Positions 36,137-44,669 of a stretch of DNA of 64,000 nt are shown here, piece by piece (position 1 is the first letter of the stretch; each line of letters opens with the position of its first letter). The notes below the pieces were generated by a model. The model saw only the letters and a list, made by a program, of their open reading frames with translations. It searched no databases and was not told the DNA's origin. The position numbers and the translations under genes are program-made. Where the stretch lies: NCBI RefSeq assembly GCF_003259695.1, contig NZ_PZJH01000001.1, positions 124,001 to 188,000 of the forward strand, written 5' to 3'. The DNA is from Macrococcus epidermidis. GTDB taxonomy: Bacteria; Bacillota; Bacilli; Staphylococcales; Staphylococcaceae.

Positions 36137-36211
36137 TGTGTGCCTCCATTTATTTAATATCTATATTATTATACTCGATATTTGACATGAGTGAAATAAA
36201 ACACTTTTAAT

Positions 36212-36757
36212 TTAGCGGTTAATTTTGAGGATATTATTATAAATAATTTTACCGATGACTTCAGGAGATTCCGGACAGTCATTTTGCAGCCAAAAATATA
36301 AAATACCAAATTGGCCCCCGATTGTATAACTGACGAAATAATCAGGATAGTTTAATGAAATTGTATTATTTAGTACATTTAAATAATTTTCTCTCCAGCT
36401 GCTTAATAATTTTTGTGTGAAGTTTTGAGCAGGATGAAGTGTAAGTAAGATTTTAAAGAATTGCTTATTATCGAAAATATATTGAAATGTTTCTTTTAAA
36501 TACTTTTCGACATATGGTCGCTTGTCTTCTTCGTCTTTTAAATTATTTAGATTATCGGTCATGAATTGTTCGATATTGTGAATATGAAAATCAATCATAC
36601 CGTCTAACAGAGCATATTTGTCTTCAAAATAAGCATAGAATGTTGAACGGTTTATATTACTTTCTTCACAAATCATTTTTATTGTAATATCTCTAAATCG
36701 ATAGTGTTCCATCAATTGAATAAATGAATATTCTATTAAAGTTTTTTTATCTGTCAT
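36212..36757 (-). CDS. TetR-family transcriptional regulator
   Basis: A 181-residue regulator: an N-terminal TetR helix-turn-helix (MTDKKTLIEYSFIQLMEHYRFRDITIKMICEESNINRSTFYAYFEDKYALL) and a helical ligand domain resembling the TetR_C_7/DhaS type. The start MTDKK at 36757 is preferred to a longer reading beginning at 36820. It is divergent from the EmrA/EmrB-type exporter genes, which it probably represses through the inverted repeat at 36814-36838. Confidence 0.85.
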   Translation of the reverse strand: MTDKKTLIEYSFIQLMEHYRFRDITIKMICEESNINRSTFYAYFEDKYALLDGMIDFHIHNIEQFMTDNLNNLKDEEDKRPYVEKYLKETFQYIFDNKQFFKILLTLHPAQNFTQKLLSSWRENYLNVLNNTISLNYPDYFVSYTIGGQFGILYFWLQNDCPESPEVIGKIIYNNILKINR

Positions 36758-36813
36758 TGTTTCACTCTTTCTTTTGGATGATAGCGTTATCAATACTTCA
36801 TTGTAATCAAAAT

Positions 36814-36838
36814 CCAACAATTAAACAAATTTTGTTGG
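36814..36838. promoter_or_regulatory. Candidate TetR operator
   Basis: CCAACAA and TTGTTGG form an inverted repeat with an 11-bp gap. It sits just upstream of the exporter promoter (-35 TTGAAT 36839-36844, -10 TATAAT 36861-36866, 16-bp spacing) and between the divergent regulator and exporter genes. Confidence 0.5.
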
Positions 36839-36901
36839 TTGAATGAAAGTTAAATCGGATTATAATAATGGTTATGCGAAAAAAATAAGGAGGAATATAT
36901 T

Positions 36902-37552
36902 ATGAAAAAACTCGTATTAATTAATATTTTAACTTTAATCATTCTTGTTGCAGGAGGATTTGCAGCGTTTCATTTCTATAATGAAGCAACGAACTATGTC
37001 AAAACAGACAATGCTAAAGTAGATGGTACGCAATTAGTCATTGCGAGTCCGACAGCAGGTAAACTGACAGCATTAGACAAAACTGTAGGAGACAAAATTT
37101 CAAAAGATGATAAAATCGGTACTGTTGTAGGTATGGGTCAAGACGGGAAACCATCAAAAACTGATATCACTATGCCTCAGGACGGAACAATCGTTAAAAC
37201 GCAAGCCACTGAAAATGGATTTGTTGGAGCAGGTACACCGATTGCTTATGCATATGACTTAAACGATTTATTTGTCACAGCAAATATTAAAGAGACACAA
37301 ATCGATGGTATTAAAGTTGGTCAAGACGTGGATGTATATGTAGATGGTTACAAAGATACTGATTTAACAGGTGAAGTAAAAGAAATTGGTTTAGCAACAG
37401 CATCAAGTTTTTCTATGCTACCTTCTTCAAATGGTAATGCGAACTATACAAAAGTAACACAAGTAGTACCTGTAAAAATTGAACTAGATAAAGATAAATC
37501 ATTAGACATTATTCCAGGAATGAATGTAACTGTACGCATTCATAAAAACTAA
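36902..37552 (+). CDS. HlyD/EmrA-type membrane-fusion protein
   Basis: A 216-residue protein with an N-terminal membrane anchor (about residues 4-24) and a biotinyl-lipoyl-like/HlyD domain: YVKTDNAKVDGTQLVIASPTAGKLTALDKTVGDKISKDDKIGTV and a later DLFVTANIKETQIDGIKVGQDVDVYVDGY. It is short compared with Gram-negative EmrA because the coiled-coil hairpin is absent. It pairs with the DHA2 exporter 12 bp downstream. AAGGAGG precedes the ATG. Confidence 0.88.
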   Translation: MKKLVLINILTLIILVAGGFAAFHFYNEATNYVKTDNAKVDGTQLVIASPTAGKLTALDKTVGDKISKDDKIGTVVGMGQDGKPSKTDITMPQDGTIVKTQATENGFVGAGTPIAYAYDLNDLFVTANIKETQIDGIKVGQDVDVYVDGYKDTDLTGEVKEIGLATASSFSMLPSSNGNANYTKVTQVVPVKIELDKDKSLDIIPGMNVTVRIHKN

Positions 37553-37564
37553 GGAGGTTTTTGT

Positions 37565-39340
37565 ATGACCTCTATGTATATTCTATATATATTATTTAGC
37601 TTACTCGTGTTCTGGGCTTTAAACAGATTCATGATGCGAAGTACGAAGAAAAAAGATAACTTAAAAACAACGACACCGTTAACAGAAAGTAAGTTGGATA
37701 CACCAAATGAAACAGTGAAAAGTACTACTTACACAGCGAAGTCAACAGATGAAACAACACAAGCAGAACATACTGAACTGGATGTTAATAAACCTGTACA
37801 TGAGCAGGTAAAACCACAAGGTGCACTTGTTGAATATGGTAAAGGTATAACGCTTGGTAAAGTTATTACTGCTTTAATGATCGGTATGTTTGTAGCGATA
37901 CTTAACCAGACGCTTATTAATGTAGCATTACCGGTATTAATCAATGATTTTAGTATTTCAACATCTACAGCACAATGGTTAACAACAGGATTTATGCTCG
38001 TCAATGGTATTTTAGTACCGATTAGTGCATACATGATTCAACGATTCACATATCGTCAGCTTTTCTTAACTGCGATGTTGTTCTTTACAATAGGATCAAT
38101 GATCTGTGCCATTTCATTCAACTTCCCGCTAATGATGCTTGGACGTGTCATTCAGGCAGTAGGTGCAGGGATATTAATGCCGTTAGGAACAAACGTATTT
38201 ATGACGTTATTCCCACCTGATAAACGTGGTGCTGCAATGGGGATGATGGGGATTGCAATGATTTTAGCACCAGCCATTGGTCCAACATTAACAGGTTGGG
38301 TTATTCAGAACTATCATTGGAATGTCATGTTCTATGGAATGAGTGTTATCGGTATTATTTCCTTAATTATTGGTTTCTTCTGGTTTAAGATTTATCAACC
38401 GACTAAAAACGTTAAACTTGATATTCCCGGCGTAATATTCAGTACACTTGGATTTGGTAGTTTACTTTATGGATTCTCTGAAGCAGGAAATAAAGGCTGG
38501 GATTCAGGCATCGTAATTTCAACAATGATCATAGGTATGATCTTCATCGTGTTATTTATTTATCGAGAAATGACAATGAAGATTCCGATGATGGATTTAC
38601 GTGCTTTGAAATATAGTGGCTTCTCATTTACGTTACTGATCAATATTATTGTTACGATGAGTTTATTTGGAGGTATGCTTTTATTACCTGTCTACTTACA
38701 ATCTATTCGTGGCTTCTCACCACTTGATTCTGGATTGCTCTTATTACCTGGATCTCTTTTAATGGGTCTGATGGGACCGATATCAGGTAAATTACTTGAT
38801 AAGATTGGTATTAAGCCGATTGCAATCTTCGGTCTAGCAATTATGACCTATGCAACATGGGAACTCACGAAGTTAAGTATGGACACAAGTTATGGACATA
38901 TATTAAGCATCTATATTCTGCGTTCATTTGGTATGAGTTTCATTATGATGCCGATTATGACAGCAGGGATGAACGCATTACCACTTCGTATGATACCTCA
39001 TGGTAATGCAATTAGTAATACAATTCGACAGTTAGCTGGTTCTATCGGAACAGCAATTTTAGTTACAGTAATGACACAGCAAACAACTGCGCATATGGGA
39101 GACATTGCTAACCAATTAGATAAAACGAATCCTGCAATAGCGAATTCTATGTCACAGATTGGACAGCAGATGGGTAGTAGTAATCTTGGTACACAAGTTG
39201 TTATGGGACAAATACAGAAGATGGCAACAATTAACGGTATTAATGATGCATTCTGGGTCGCAACTGCATTAAGCTTACTTGCATTTGTGCTGGCATTTTT
39301 CTTAAAAGGAAAAGATCATTATACAACAGACGAAGTATAA
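37565..39340 (+). CDS. EmrB-type MFS multidrug transporter with N-terminal extension
   Basis: A 591-residue DHA2 exporter. The 14-helix core (about residues 95-590) carries LNQTLINVALPVLINDF, WLTTGFMLVNGILVPISAYM, GRVIQAVGAGILMPLGTNVF and the motif C region GPTLTGWVI. It is preceded by an unusual 95-residue extension: one extra membrane helix (about 3-22) and a hydrophilic Thr/Lys/Glu-rich linker. It is the second gene of the TetR-controlled exporter pair; AAGGAGG precedes the ATG. A terminator lies at 39353. Confidence 0.9.
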   Translation: MTSMYILYILFSLLVFWALNRFMMRSTKKKDNLKTTTPLTESKLDTPNETVKSTTYTAKSTDETTQAEHTELDVNKPVHEQVKPQGALVEYGKGITLGKVITALMIGMFVAILNQTLINVALPVLINDFSISTSTAQWLTTGFMLVNGILVPISAYMIQRFTYRQLFLTAMLFFTIGSMICAISFNFPLMMLGRVIQAVGAGILMPLGTNVFMTLFPPDKRGAAMGMMGIAMILAPAIGPTLTGWVIQNYHWNVMFYGMSVIGIISLIIGFFWFKIYQPTKNVKLDIPGVIFSTLGFGSLLYGFSEAGNKGWDSGIVISTMIIGMIFIVLFIYREMTMKIPMMDLRALKYSGFSFTLLINIIVTMSLFGGMLLLPVYLQSIRGFSPLDSGLLLLPGSLLMGLMGPISGKLLDKIGIKPIAIFGLAIMTYATWELTKLSMDTSYGHILSIYILRSFGMSFIMMPIMTAGMNALPLRMIPHGNAISNTIRQLAGSIGTAILVTVMTQQTTAHMGDIANQLDKTNPAIANSMSQIGQQMGSSNLGTQVVMGQIQKMATINGINDAFWVATALSLLAFVLAFFLKGKDHYTTDEV

Positions 39341-39352
39341 TTGAATATTTTT

Positions 39353-39397
39353 ATAAACAAGGAGATAAAATGATTTATCATCCTTGTTTATTTTTAT
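39353..39397 (+). terminator. Rho-independent terminator
   Basis: ATAAACAAGGA...TCCTTGTTTAT is an 11-bp stem with internal pairing (GATAAA/TTTATC), followed by TTTTT, after the EmrB-type gene. Confidence 0.8.
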
Positions 39398-39423
39398 ATA
39401 ATGATTGGTAAGGAGTGGGTTGT

Positions 39424-39954
39424 ATGAAAACCAAGTATATTGATAAACGCAGCTGGCGCCGTTTAATCAGAAAAGAATATCATGAAATTGCTGTCAAAGA
39501 TGAACAGTTTGAAGGCATTATCGGGGAAATTATTATGGAGAAAGTAAAGTCACCGTTAGTGGTAAATATTATTGGAGAAGACATTGTCGTTGCAGATGAT
39601 GGCTATCGCTGGCTACAAATATTACCGAAAGATAAACATTACAGTATAACAGTGATGTATAATCGTGAAAGTCAACCTATTCAATATTACATCGATATAA
39701 ATGAAGAAAATTTTCCTGAACTTGGTCAGGCAAGAACGCATGATCTTTATTTAGATGTATTAGTATTACCTGATGGTCGATATGAACTGGTCGATGAACA
39801 AGATGCTAAACGTGCATTACGTAAGAAAGAGATTACGAAAGCACAATATGATTTTGCGTATCAGACAGCAAATGAGATAATGCAGCATGTAAAGACAAAC
39901 TTTGGTGATCTGGAAAAGTTAGCGGTCTATTGCAAAGAAAAAATAGAAAAATAA
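39424..39954 (+). CDS. DUF402 family nucleoside tri/diphosphatase-like protein
   Basis: A 176-residue DUF402/FomD-like protein, the same length and type as Bacillus YgaC and the staphylococcal Ntdp protein. YIDINEENFPELGQARTHDLYLDVLVLPDGRYELVDEQD holds the conserved metal-binding acidic cluster. Characterised relatives hydrolyse nucleoside tri- and diphosphates. ATG at 39424 follows AAGGAGTG. It is convergent with the SDR gene across a shared terminator. Confidence 0.85.
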   Translation: MKTKYIDKRSWRRLIRKEYHEIAVKDEQFEGIIGEIIMEKVKSPLVVNIIGEDIVVADDGYRWLQILPKDKHYSITVMYNRESQPIQYYIDINEENFPELGQARTHDLYLDVLVLPDGRYELVDEQDAKRALRKKEITKAQYDFAYQTANEIMQHVKTNFGDLEKLAVYCKEKIEK

Positions 39955-39990
39955 AATGTGCCTATCGAGGATGATAGGCACATTTTTTTA
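39955..39990. terminator. Bidirectional terminator
   Basis: AATGTGCCTATC...GATAGGCACATT forms a 12-bp stem with A and T tracts on either side, between convergent genes. Confidence 0.85.
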
Positions 39991-40857
39991 GCTTGAAATA
40001 TAATCTCCACCATTGATGTGGATTGTTTGACCTGTAACATACGTAGAATCATTGCTTGCAAGATATACGTAAGCCGGTGCATTTTCACTTGGTTGACCAC
40101 GACGCCCTAATGCAGTTTCTTCACCATGCTTTTCAACTTTCTCAGCCGGGAAAGTTGCGGGGATTAGTGGTGTGTAGATAGGACCTGGAGCAACAGAGTT
40201 TACGCGAATACCATCATCAGCAAGACTTTGTGATAATGAGCGTGTAAATGCAGTGATTGCACCTTTCGTCGCTGAATAATCAATTAAAGTCTTAGAACCA
40301 CGATAAGCAGTAACACTACTTGTATTGATGATCGTATCTCCTTTAGAAAGGTGAGGAAGTGCTGCTTTTGATAAATACATCATACCAAATACATTTGTCG
40401 CAAATGTTTCCTGAATTTGATCTGCTGTAATATCTAAAAGACTATCTTGTGGGAATTGTACACCACCGTTATTAACTAATATATTTAGGTTGCCAAAGTC
40501 ATTAATCACATTATCAATCAATTGTTTACAATCAACTTCTGATTTTAAATCATGTTGATAAGCTTTTACTTTTGCACCGAGCGCTTCTAATCTCTTAATC
40601 GTATCGTTAGCATCCGTAGCTTCATCGAAATACCCGATTGCAACATCAGCACCTTCCTTAGCATACAGAATAGCGACAGCACGACCAATACCAGAGTCAC
40701 CACCGGTAATCAGTGCAACTTTACCTTTTAATTTACCACTTGCTTTATAATTCTCATCTTCAGCGATTGGCTTAGGATCCATATCTTTTTCACTACCAGG
40801 TTGATGCTCTTGAGTGTAACCTTTAATCTCTTTGTCAATCTTCTCGAATTTATCCAT
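39988..40857 (-). CDS. SDR-family oxidoreductase (YhdF/general-stress type)
   Basis: A 289-residue short-chain dehydrogenase of the long-N-terminus subgroup (DKFEKIDKEIKGYTQEHQPGSEKDMDPKPIAEDENYKASGKLKGKVALITGGDSGIGRAVAIL). The catalytic Ser (NTSSVTAY) and YSATKGA (Tyr and Lys) are intact, unlike the SDR at 25914. Close relatives include Bacillus general stress proteins YhdF/YhxC/GsiB-neighbour SDRs. The substrate is unknown. ATG at 40857 follows AGGAGG by 8 bp. Confidence 0.9.
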   Translation of the reverse strand: MDKFEKIDKEIKGYTQEHQPGSEKDMDPKPIAEDENYKASGKLKGKVALITGGDSGIGRAVAILYAKEGADVAIGYFDEATDANDTIKRLEALGAKVKAYQHDLKSEVDCKQLIDNVINDFGNLNILVNNGGVQFPQDSLLDITADQIQETFATNVFGMMYLSKAALPHLSKGDTIINTSSVTAYRGSKTLIDYSATKGAITAFTRSLSQSLADDGIRVNSVAPGPIYTPLIPATFPAEKVEKHGEETALGRRGQPSENAPAYVYLASNDSTYVTGQTIHINGGDYISS

Positions 40858-40932
40858 CAATAACGCCTCCTAAGTAAGTATGTTTATATTATTCCCTGAA
40901 AGCATTCTATGAAACGACGTGCAAAATTAGAA

Positions 40933-40961
40933 TTGAAAATTAGATTAAGTTGAGTTAATAT
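40933..40961 (+). promoter_or_regulatory. Promoter of the T-box/trpS transcript
   Basis: A -35 TTGAAA (40933-40938) and -10 TAATAT (40956-40961) are separated by exactly 17 bp, with transcription predicted to begin near 40968, just before the T-box stem I. Confidence 0.6.
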
Positions 40962-40967
40962 ATATAC

Positions 40968-41196
40968 AATTCAATAAGAATTTCTTCAGATGAGAAGAGT
41001 AACTTATTGACTTATGATAGAGAGCATGTGGCTGGTGGAAACATGTATAAGTTAAAAGTGAATGGGCTCATCGTTTGAATACTGGTTAACACATATACCA
41101 GTCGGAAACATGACCGATACAACATGTACGTTATGATAGTAGCGATTAGGTGGTAAAGCGAGAGACTCGTCCTTATTCAGGGACGGGTCTCTTTTT
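40968..41196 (+). ncRNA. T-box leader (tRNA-Trp responsive)
   Basis: Stem I has the AG-bulge segment (AGAGAGCATG) and distal loop (GGCTGGTGGAAACATG). The specifier loop contains GTGAA followed by TGG (41063-41065), the tryptophan codon. The T-box sequence is AGGTGGTAAAGCG (41148-41160), a variant of the usual GGTGGNACCGCG, with UGG for pairing to the tRNA ACCA end. It ends in a strong terminator (GAGACTCGTCC...GGGACGGGTCTC then T run). Uncharged tRNA-Trp should allow read-through into trpS. Confidence 0.92.
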
Positions 41197-41220
41197 TATA
41201 AAAAAATAGGAGTGATGATT

Positions 41221-42219
41221 ATGAAAACGATACTTACAGGTATTAAACCAACTGGAGAGTTGCATTTAGGTAATTATTTAGGTGCTATTAAACCGGCTAT
41301 CGATTTATCTCAGGATACAGCAAATCGTTATGCGTATTTTATCGCAGATATACATGCTTTAAACAATGATCAGATTCGTAAAGAAGGGGCAATCAATACA
41401 TTGTCTCATAAAATAGCAGCAGCATTTATTGCGTTAGGTTTAGATACAGATAGATGTCTTTTCTATAAACAATCTGATATACCCCAAATTACTGAAATGA
41501 CGTTTTATTTAATGAATGAAACAGCTAAAGGACTGCTTAATCGTGCACATGCCTACAAAGCTAAAGTACAAGAAAATATTGGAAACAATTTTGATTCTGA
41601 TAAAAATATAAATATGGGGCTGTTTAATTATCCGGTATTAATGGCTTCGGATATATTGATAATGGATACTGATATTGTGCCAGTTGGTAAAGATCAAATA
41701 CAGCATATTGAGATAACACGAGATATTGCACAAAGTATCAATCACCAATATGGCGATATATTTAAGTTACCGATTGCTCAAGTGGACGAAACGACAATGT
41801 TATTACCAGGAAATGATGGTCGTAAAATGAGTAAGAGTTATGGAAATACGATACCGCTATTTTCGACCGAAAAAGAATTATATAAAAACATTATGAAGAT
41901 TAAAACAGATTCTATTCCATTAGGAGAATCAATCCCAACAGATAACTCAATTGTTTACACTTTATTCGAAGCATTCCTGGATAAAAGTGAAATGATTGAG
42001 GTAAAGCGACAATTTGAAGCGGGCGTTGGCTATGGAAATTTGAAGAAGACATTATTTGAAGTGATTAATAACGAATTGAAAGACAAACGTGAGAGATATT
42101 TCGAATTATTGGATGACTATAAATATATTGATACAATATTAGAGAATAATAAAGTAATCGTGTGTGAACAAGCTCAAAAGAAAGTTGGCCAACTGAAAGA
42201 TAAAATGTTGAATTATTGA
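41221..42219 (+). CDS. trpS: Tryptophanyl-tRNA synthetase, divergent type
   Basis: A 332-residue class I aminoacyl-tRNA synthetase. The HIGH-type motif is in TGIKPTGELHLGNYLGAI and KMSKS is in GRKMSKSYGNTIPLF; PVGKDQIQHIEITRDIAQ is also diagnostic. It differs clearly from the usual Bacillus/Staphylococcus enzyme (SGIQPSG...GNYIGAMKQF...CIVDQHAIT...KMSKSDPN), so it may be an auxiliary or replacement TrpRS. A T-box with a Trp specifier controls it. ATG at 41221 is chosen because GGAG lies 8 bp upstream; earlier in-frame GTG/ATG codons are too close. Confidence 0.9.
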   Translation: MKTILTGIKPTGELHLGNYLGAIKPAIDLSQDTANRYAYFIADIHALNNDQIRKEGAINTLSHKIAAAFIALGLDTDRCLFYKQSDIPQITEMTFYLMNETAKGLLNRAHAYKAKVQENIGNNFDSDKNINMGLFNYPVLMASDILIMDTDIVPVGKDQIQHIEITRDIAQSINHQYGDIFKLPIAQVDETTMLLPGNDGRKMSKSYGNTIPLFSTEKELYKNIMKIKTDSIPLGESIPTDNSIVYTLFEAFLDKSEMIEVKRQFEAGVGYGNLKKTLFEVINNELKDKRERYFELLDDYKYIDTILENNKVIVCEQAQKKVGQLKDKMLNY

Positions 42220-42226
42220 ATTAGAA

Positions 42227-42255
42227 GTGTCCAATAAGTAGGTGATATTGGACAC
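42227..42255 (+). other. Hairpin after trpS
   Basis: GTGTCCAATA...TATTGGACAC forms a 10-bp stem with a 9-nt loop between trpS and the TatD gene. No T run follows, so it may be a processing element or a weak terminator. Confidence 0.5.
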
Positions 42256-42281
42256 ATCATTGCTAAAAGGAGAACACTAAT

Positions 42282-43025
42282 ATGTACGACGCACATATTC
42301 ATTTAGATAAATATTCTGAATCTAAGCAGCAACATATACTTCAAAACGAAGCGATTAATGGTTTGATTGCTGTTGCCATGGATTATCATGGTTCTCAAAA
42401 GTTACTCGATTTAGTCGATTATCCAAAAGTTAATATCGCGCTCGGATTTCATCCTGAACAAAGGCTAAACCACACTGAAATCGATAAGATATTATCCCTA
42501 ATCGATAATCATCATAATCAATTAACTGCTATCGGAGAGGTAGGTTTACCTCAATATTTAAAACGAGAACAGCCAAAGTTAAATATACAACCTTATATAG
42601 AAGTATTCGAACAATTTATTATTAAAGCGAAACAATATCGTTTACCGATCGTACTGCATGCTGTGTACGATGATGCACTTGTAATGCTAGACTTACTGCA
42701 TAAACATGCAATTGAAAAAGCGCACTTTCACTGGTTTAAAGCGAGTGATGCTGTAATCGATCGATTATTAGCTACAGATTATATGGTGAGCATTACACCT
42801 GATGTATTGTGGAATCCAAAGACACGTAAAGTTGTCACTTCTTTCCCGCTTGAAAGATTAATGATTGAAACGGATGGTCCATGGCCCCATGATGGTTTTG
42901 AGGCGCATCACATTCATGCTCAGTTATCTGCTATAATAGAAGAAATTGGACATATAAAATCAATCGATACTGAAACTGTTAACCTGACAATAGAAGAGAA
43001 TACGATTCGATTTTATAATCTTTAG
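42282..43025 (+). CDS. TatD-family metal-dependent hydrolase
   Basis: A 247-residue amidohydrolase-fold protein. Metal-binding signatures are DAHIHLD at the N-terminus, AIGEVGLPQ, VLHAVYDDAL, HFHWFKAS (His) and MIETDGPWP. It resembles TatD-type deoxyribonucleases, but no wall or Tat genes are adjacent. The exact substrate is unknown. AAGGAG precedes the ATG. The LysR gene follows 15 bp later, so both could share a transcript with trpS. Confidence 0.85.
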   Translation: MYDAHIHLDKYSESKQQHILQNEAINGLIAVAMDYHGSQKLLDLVDYPKVNIALGFHPEQRLNHTEIDKILSLIDNHHNQLTAIGEVGLPQYLKREQPKLNIQPYIEVFEQFIIKAKQYRLPIVLHAVYDDALVMLDLLHKHAIEKAHFHWFKASDAVIDRLLATDYMVSITPDVLWNPKTRKVVTSFPLERLMIETDGPWPHDGFEAHHIHAQLSAIIEEIGHIKSIDTETVNLTIEENTIRFYNL

Positions 43026-43040
43026 AATTGAGGATTGTAT

Positions 43041-43931
43041 ATGAAAATTGATGATTACAGATTACTCGTTGCGCTTGCTGATGAAGAGACGTTACGTAAA
43101 GCAGCAGACACATTATATATATCACAGCCTGCAGTGAGTCAACGTCTTAAATCTATTGAAACAGAGTGGGGTACTGAAATCTTTATTCGTACGAAAAAGA
43201 AATTAATTGTTACGACAAATGGAGAAATGATTATTCAGCATGCCAGAAAGATGTTAAAAGAAGAAACGAATCTAAAGGAGATGATTCATTCTTCTGACGG
43301 TGTGGTCAACGGTAAGCTTTCAATAGGTGTATCTTCTTTGATTGGACATACAATATTACCGATAGTTCTAGGAAGATTTGTAGAACGTTATCCGAATGTA
43401 AAGATACAGCTGCAAGTCGGTTCATCTACACGCATTACAAACAATCGTCATGACTTTCATGTGTCGGTAATACGTGGGAGCAAGATTATGAATTTGCACA
43501 ATGAACTGTTAATGAGTGAAAAGCATTACTTTATCTATCCTAAGAACAAAGCACATGAGCTTGATCAGTTACCGATGATTGAATTTCAGGCAGATCCCAT
43601 TTACTTAAAGGAAATTGAACATTGGTATACAGAGCAATTTAATAAGGAATATGCTCCGCAAATAAAGACTGATCAAATTTCTACTTGTAAATCACTGTTA
43701 TTAAATGGTGTAGGTATGACCGTATTGCCGGAAATCGTTATGAAAGACATAGATAATGATCAGTTCGAAATTCAGCTGTTAGAAGTCGCAAATAATCCAT
43801 TACTGCGTGAAACTTATCTTTGTTATGAAACGGATATGTTAAGTTTACCGCAAGTGAGTGCTTATATTGAATTGATGAAAGAAGTAACTGCTGAATATCT
43901 TGATATAAAGAAATATGTACCTATTATATAG
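43041..43931 (+). CDS. LysR-family transcriptional regulator
   Basis: A 296-residue LysR-type regulator: N-terminal winged helix (DDYRLLVALADEETLRKAADTLYISQPAVSQRLKSIETEWGTEIFIRTKKKLIVTTNGE) and a periplasmic-binding-type effector domain (about residues 88-290). It resembles the CysL/YwfK-type group. The target is not evident from context, because no divergent gene lies next to it. ATG at 43041 follows GAGGA; the in-frame TTG at 43035 is inside that site. A terminator is at 43931-43962. Confidence 0.88.
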   Translation: MKIDDYRLLVALADEETLRKAADTLYISQPAVSQRLKSIETEWGTEIFIRTKKKLIVTTNGEMIIQHARKMLKEETNLKEMIHSSDGVVNGKLSIGVSSLIGHTILPIVLGRFVERYPNVKIQLQVGSSTRITNNRHDFHVSVIRGSKIMNLHNELLMSEKHYFIYPKNKAHELDQLPMIEFQADPIYLKEIEHWYTEQFNKEYAPQIKTDQISTCKSLLLNGVGMTVLPEIVMKDIDNDQFEIQLLEVANNPLLRETYLCYETDMLSLPQVSAYIELMKEVTAEYLDIKKYVPII

Positions 43932-43962
43932 TGCGAATACGATGTGTATTCGTACTTTTTTC
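43931..43962 (+). terminator. Rho-independent terminator
   Basis: GTGCGAATAC-GATGT-GTATTCGTAC forms a 10-bp stem (one G-T pair) followed by six T residues, beginning at the LysR stop codon. Confidence 0.82.
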
Positions 43963-44004
43963 TGTGTAAATTTGGTATATTAGTCTAGAAGAGAGGGAGT
44001 AAAT

Positions 44005-44661
44005 ATGGACGTAAATCAAATATTTAGCAAAATTGAAGAACAGACTGAGTTTGTAAAAATGGCAGAAGAATTTCAATATTTCTTTAAAGAATATGAAATG
44101 GGGCTTCTAGAACTTACAAGTGATATTGAAATTATTGACCTTGAATGGCAGGCACGACATGGCTATTCACCATTCGAACATGTTAAATCGCGAATAAAAG
44201 CACCACTTTCTTTACGCGATAAATTAAATCGTAAAGGTATTCCTATTACACTAGATGATATCAGAGCAAATATATTCGATATTATTGGTGTACGCATTGT
44301 AACGACATTTGAAGAGGATGTTTATAAAATATGCGAGCTTCTCAGTGGACGAAGTGACTTAAGGATTGTACGTGTAAAAGATTACATTAAAAATCCAAAA
44401 CCAAGTGGCTATAAAAGTTTGCATCTTATAGTGGAGACTGAACTTGTACTGTCAGAAGGTGTGAAGTGGATACCTGCTGAAATTCAAATTAGAACACTCG
44501 CAATGGACTTTTTCGCATCAACTGAACATAAGTTACAGTATAAATATAATACAAAACAATTAAGTGATGAAATCCGAAAAGAATTAAGAGAAGTTGCAGA
44601 TGCATCAGCAGAACTTGATCGTAAGATGACTGAAGTACGAAATACAATTCTACTAGGGTAG
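44005..44661 (+). CDS. relP: Small alarmone synthetase (RelP/SasA type)
   Basis: A 218-residue single-domain (p)ppGpp synthetase. DIIGVRIVTTFEEDVYKI, RIVRVKDYIKNPKPSGYKSLHLIVE, AEIQIRTLAMDFFASTEHKLQYK are the synthetase motifs; no HD hydrolase domain is present. The segment HGYSPFEHVKSRIKAPLSLRDKLNRKGIPIT matches the Bacillus YwaC (SasA)/staphylococcal RelP group better than RelQ. Such enzymes are induced by wall stress. A PP2C-like gene follows 8 bp later, in the same operon. Confidence 0.88.
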   Translation: MDVNQIFSKIEEQTEFVKMAEEFQYFFKEYEMGLLELTSDIEIIDLEWQARHGYSPFEHVKSRIKAPLSLRDKLNRKGIPITLDDIRANIFDIIGVRIVTTFEEDVYKICELLSGRSDLRIVRVKDYIKNPKPSGYKSLHLIVETELVLSEGVKWIPAEIQIRTLAMDFFASTEHKLQYKYNTKQLSDEIRKELREVADASAELDRKMTEVRNTILLG

Positions 44662-44669
44662 GTGTAAAC

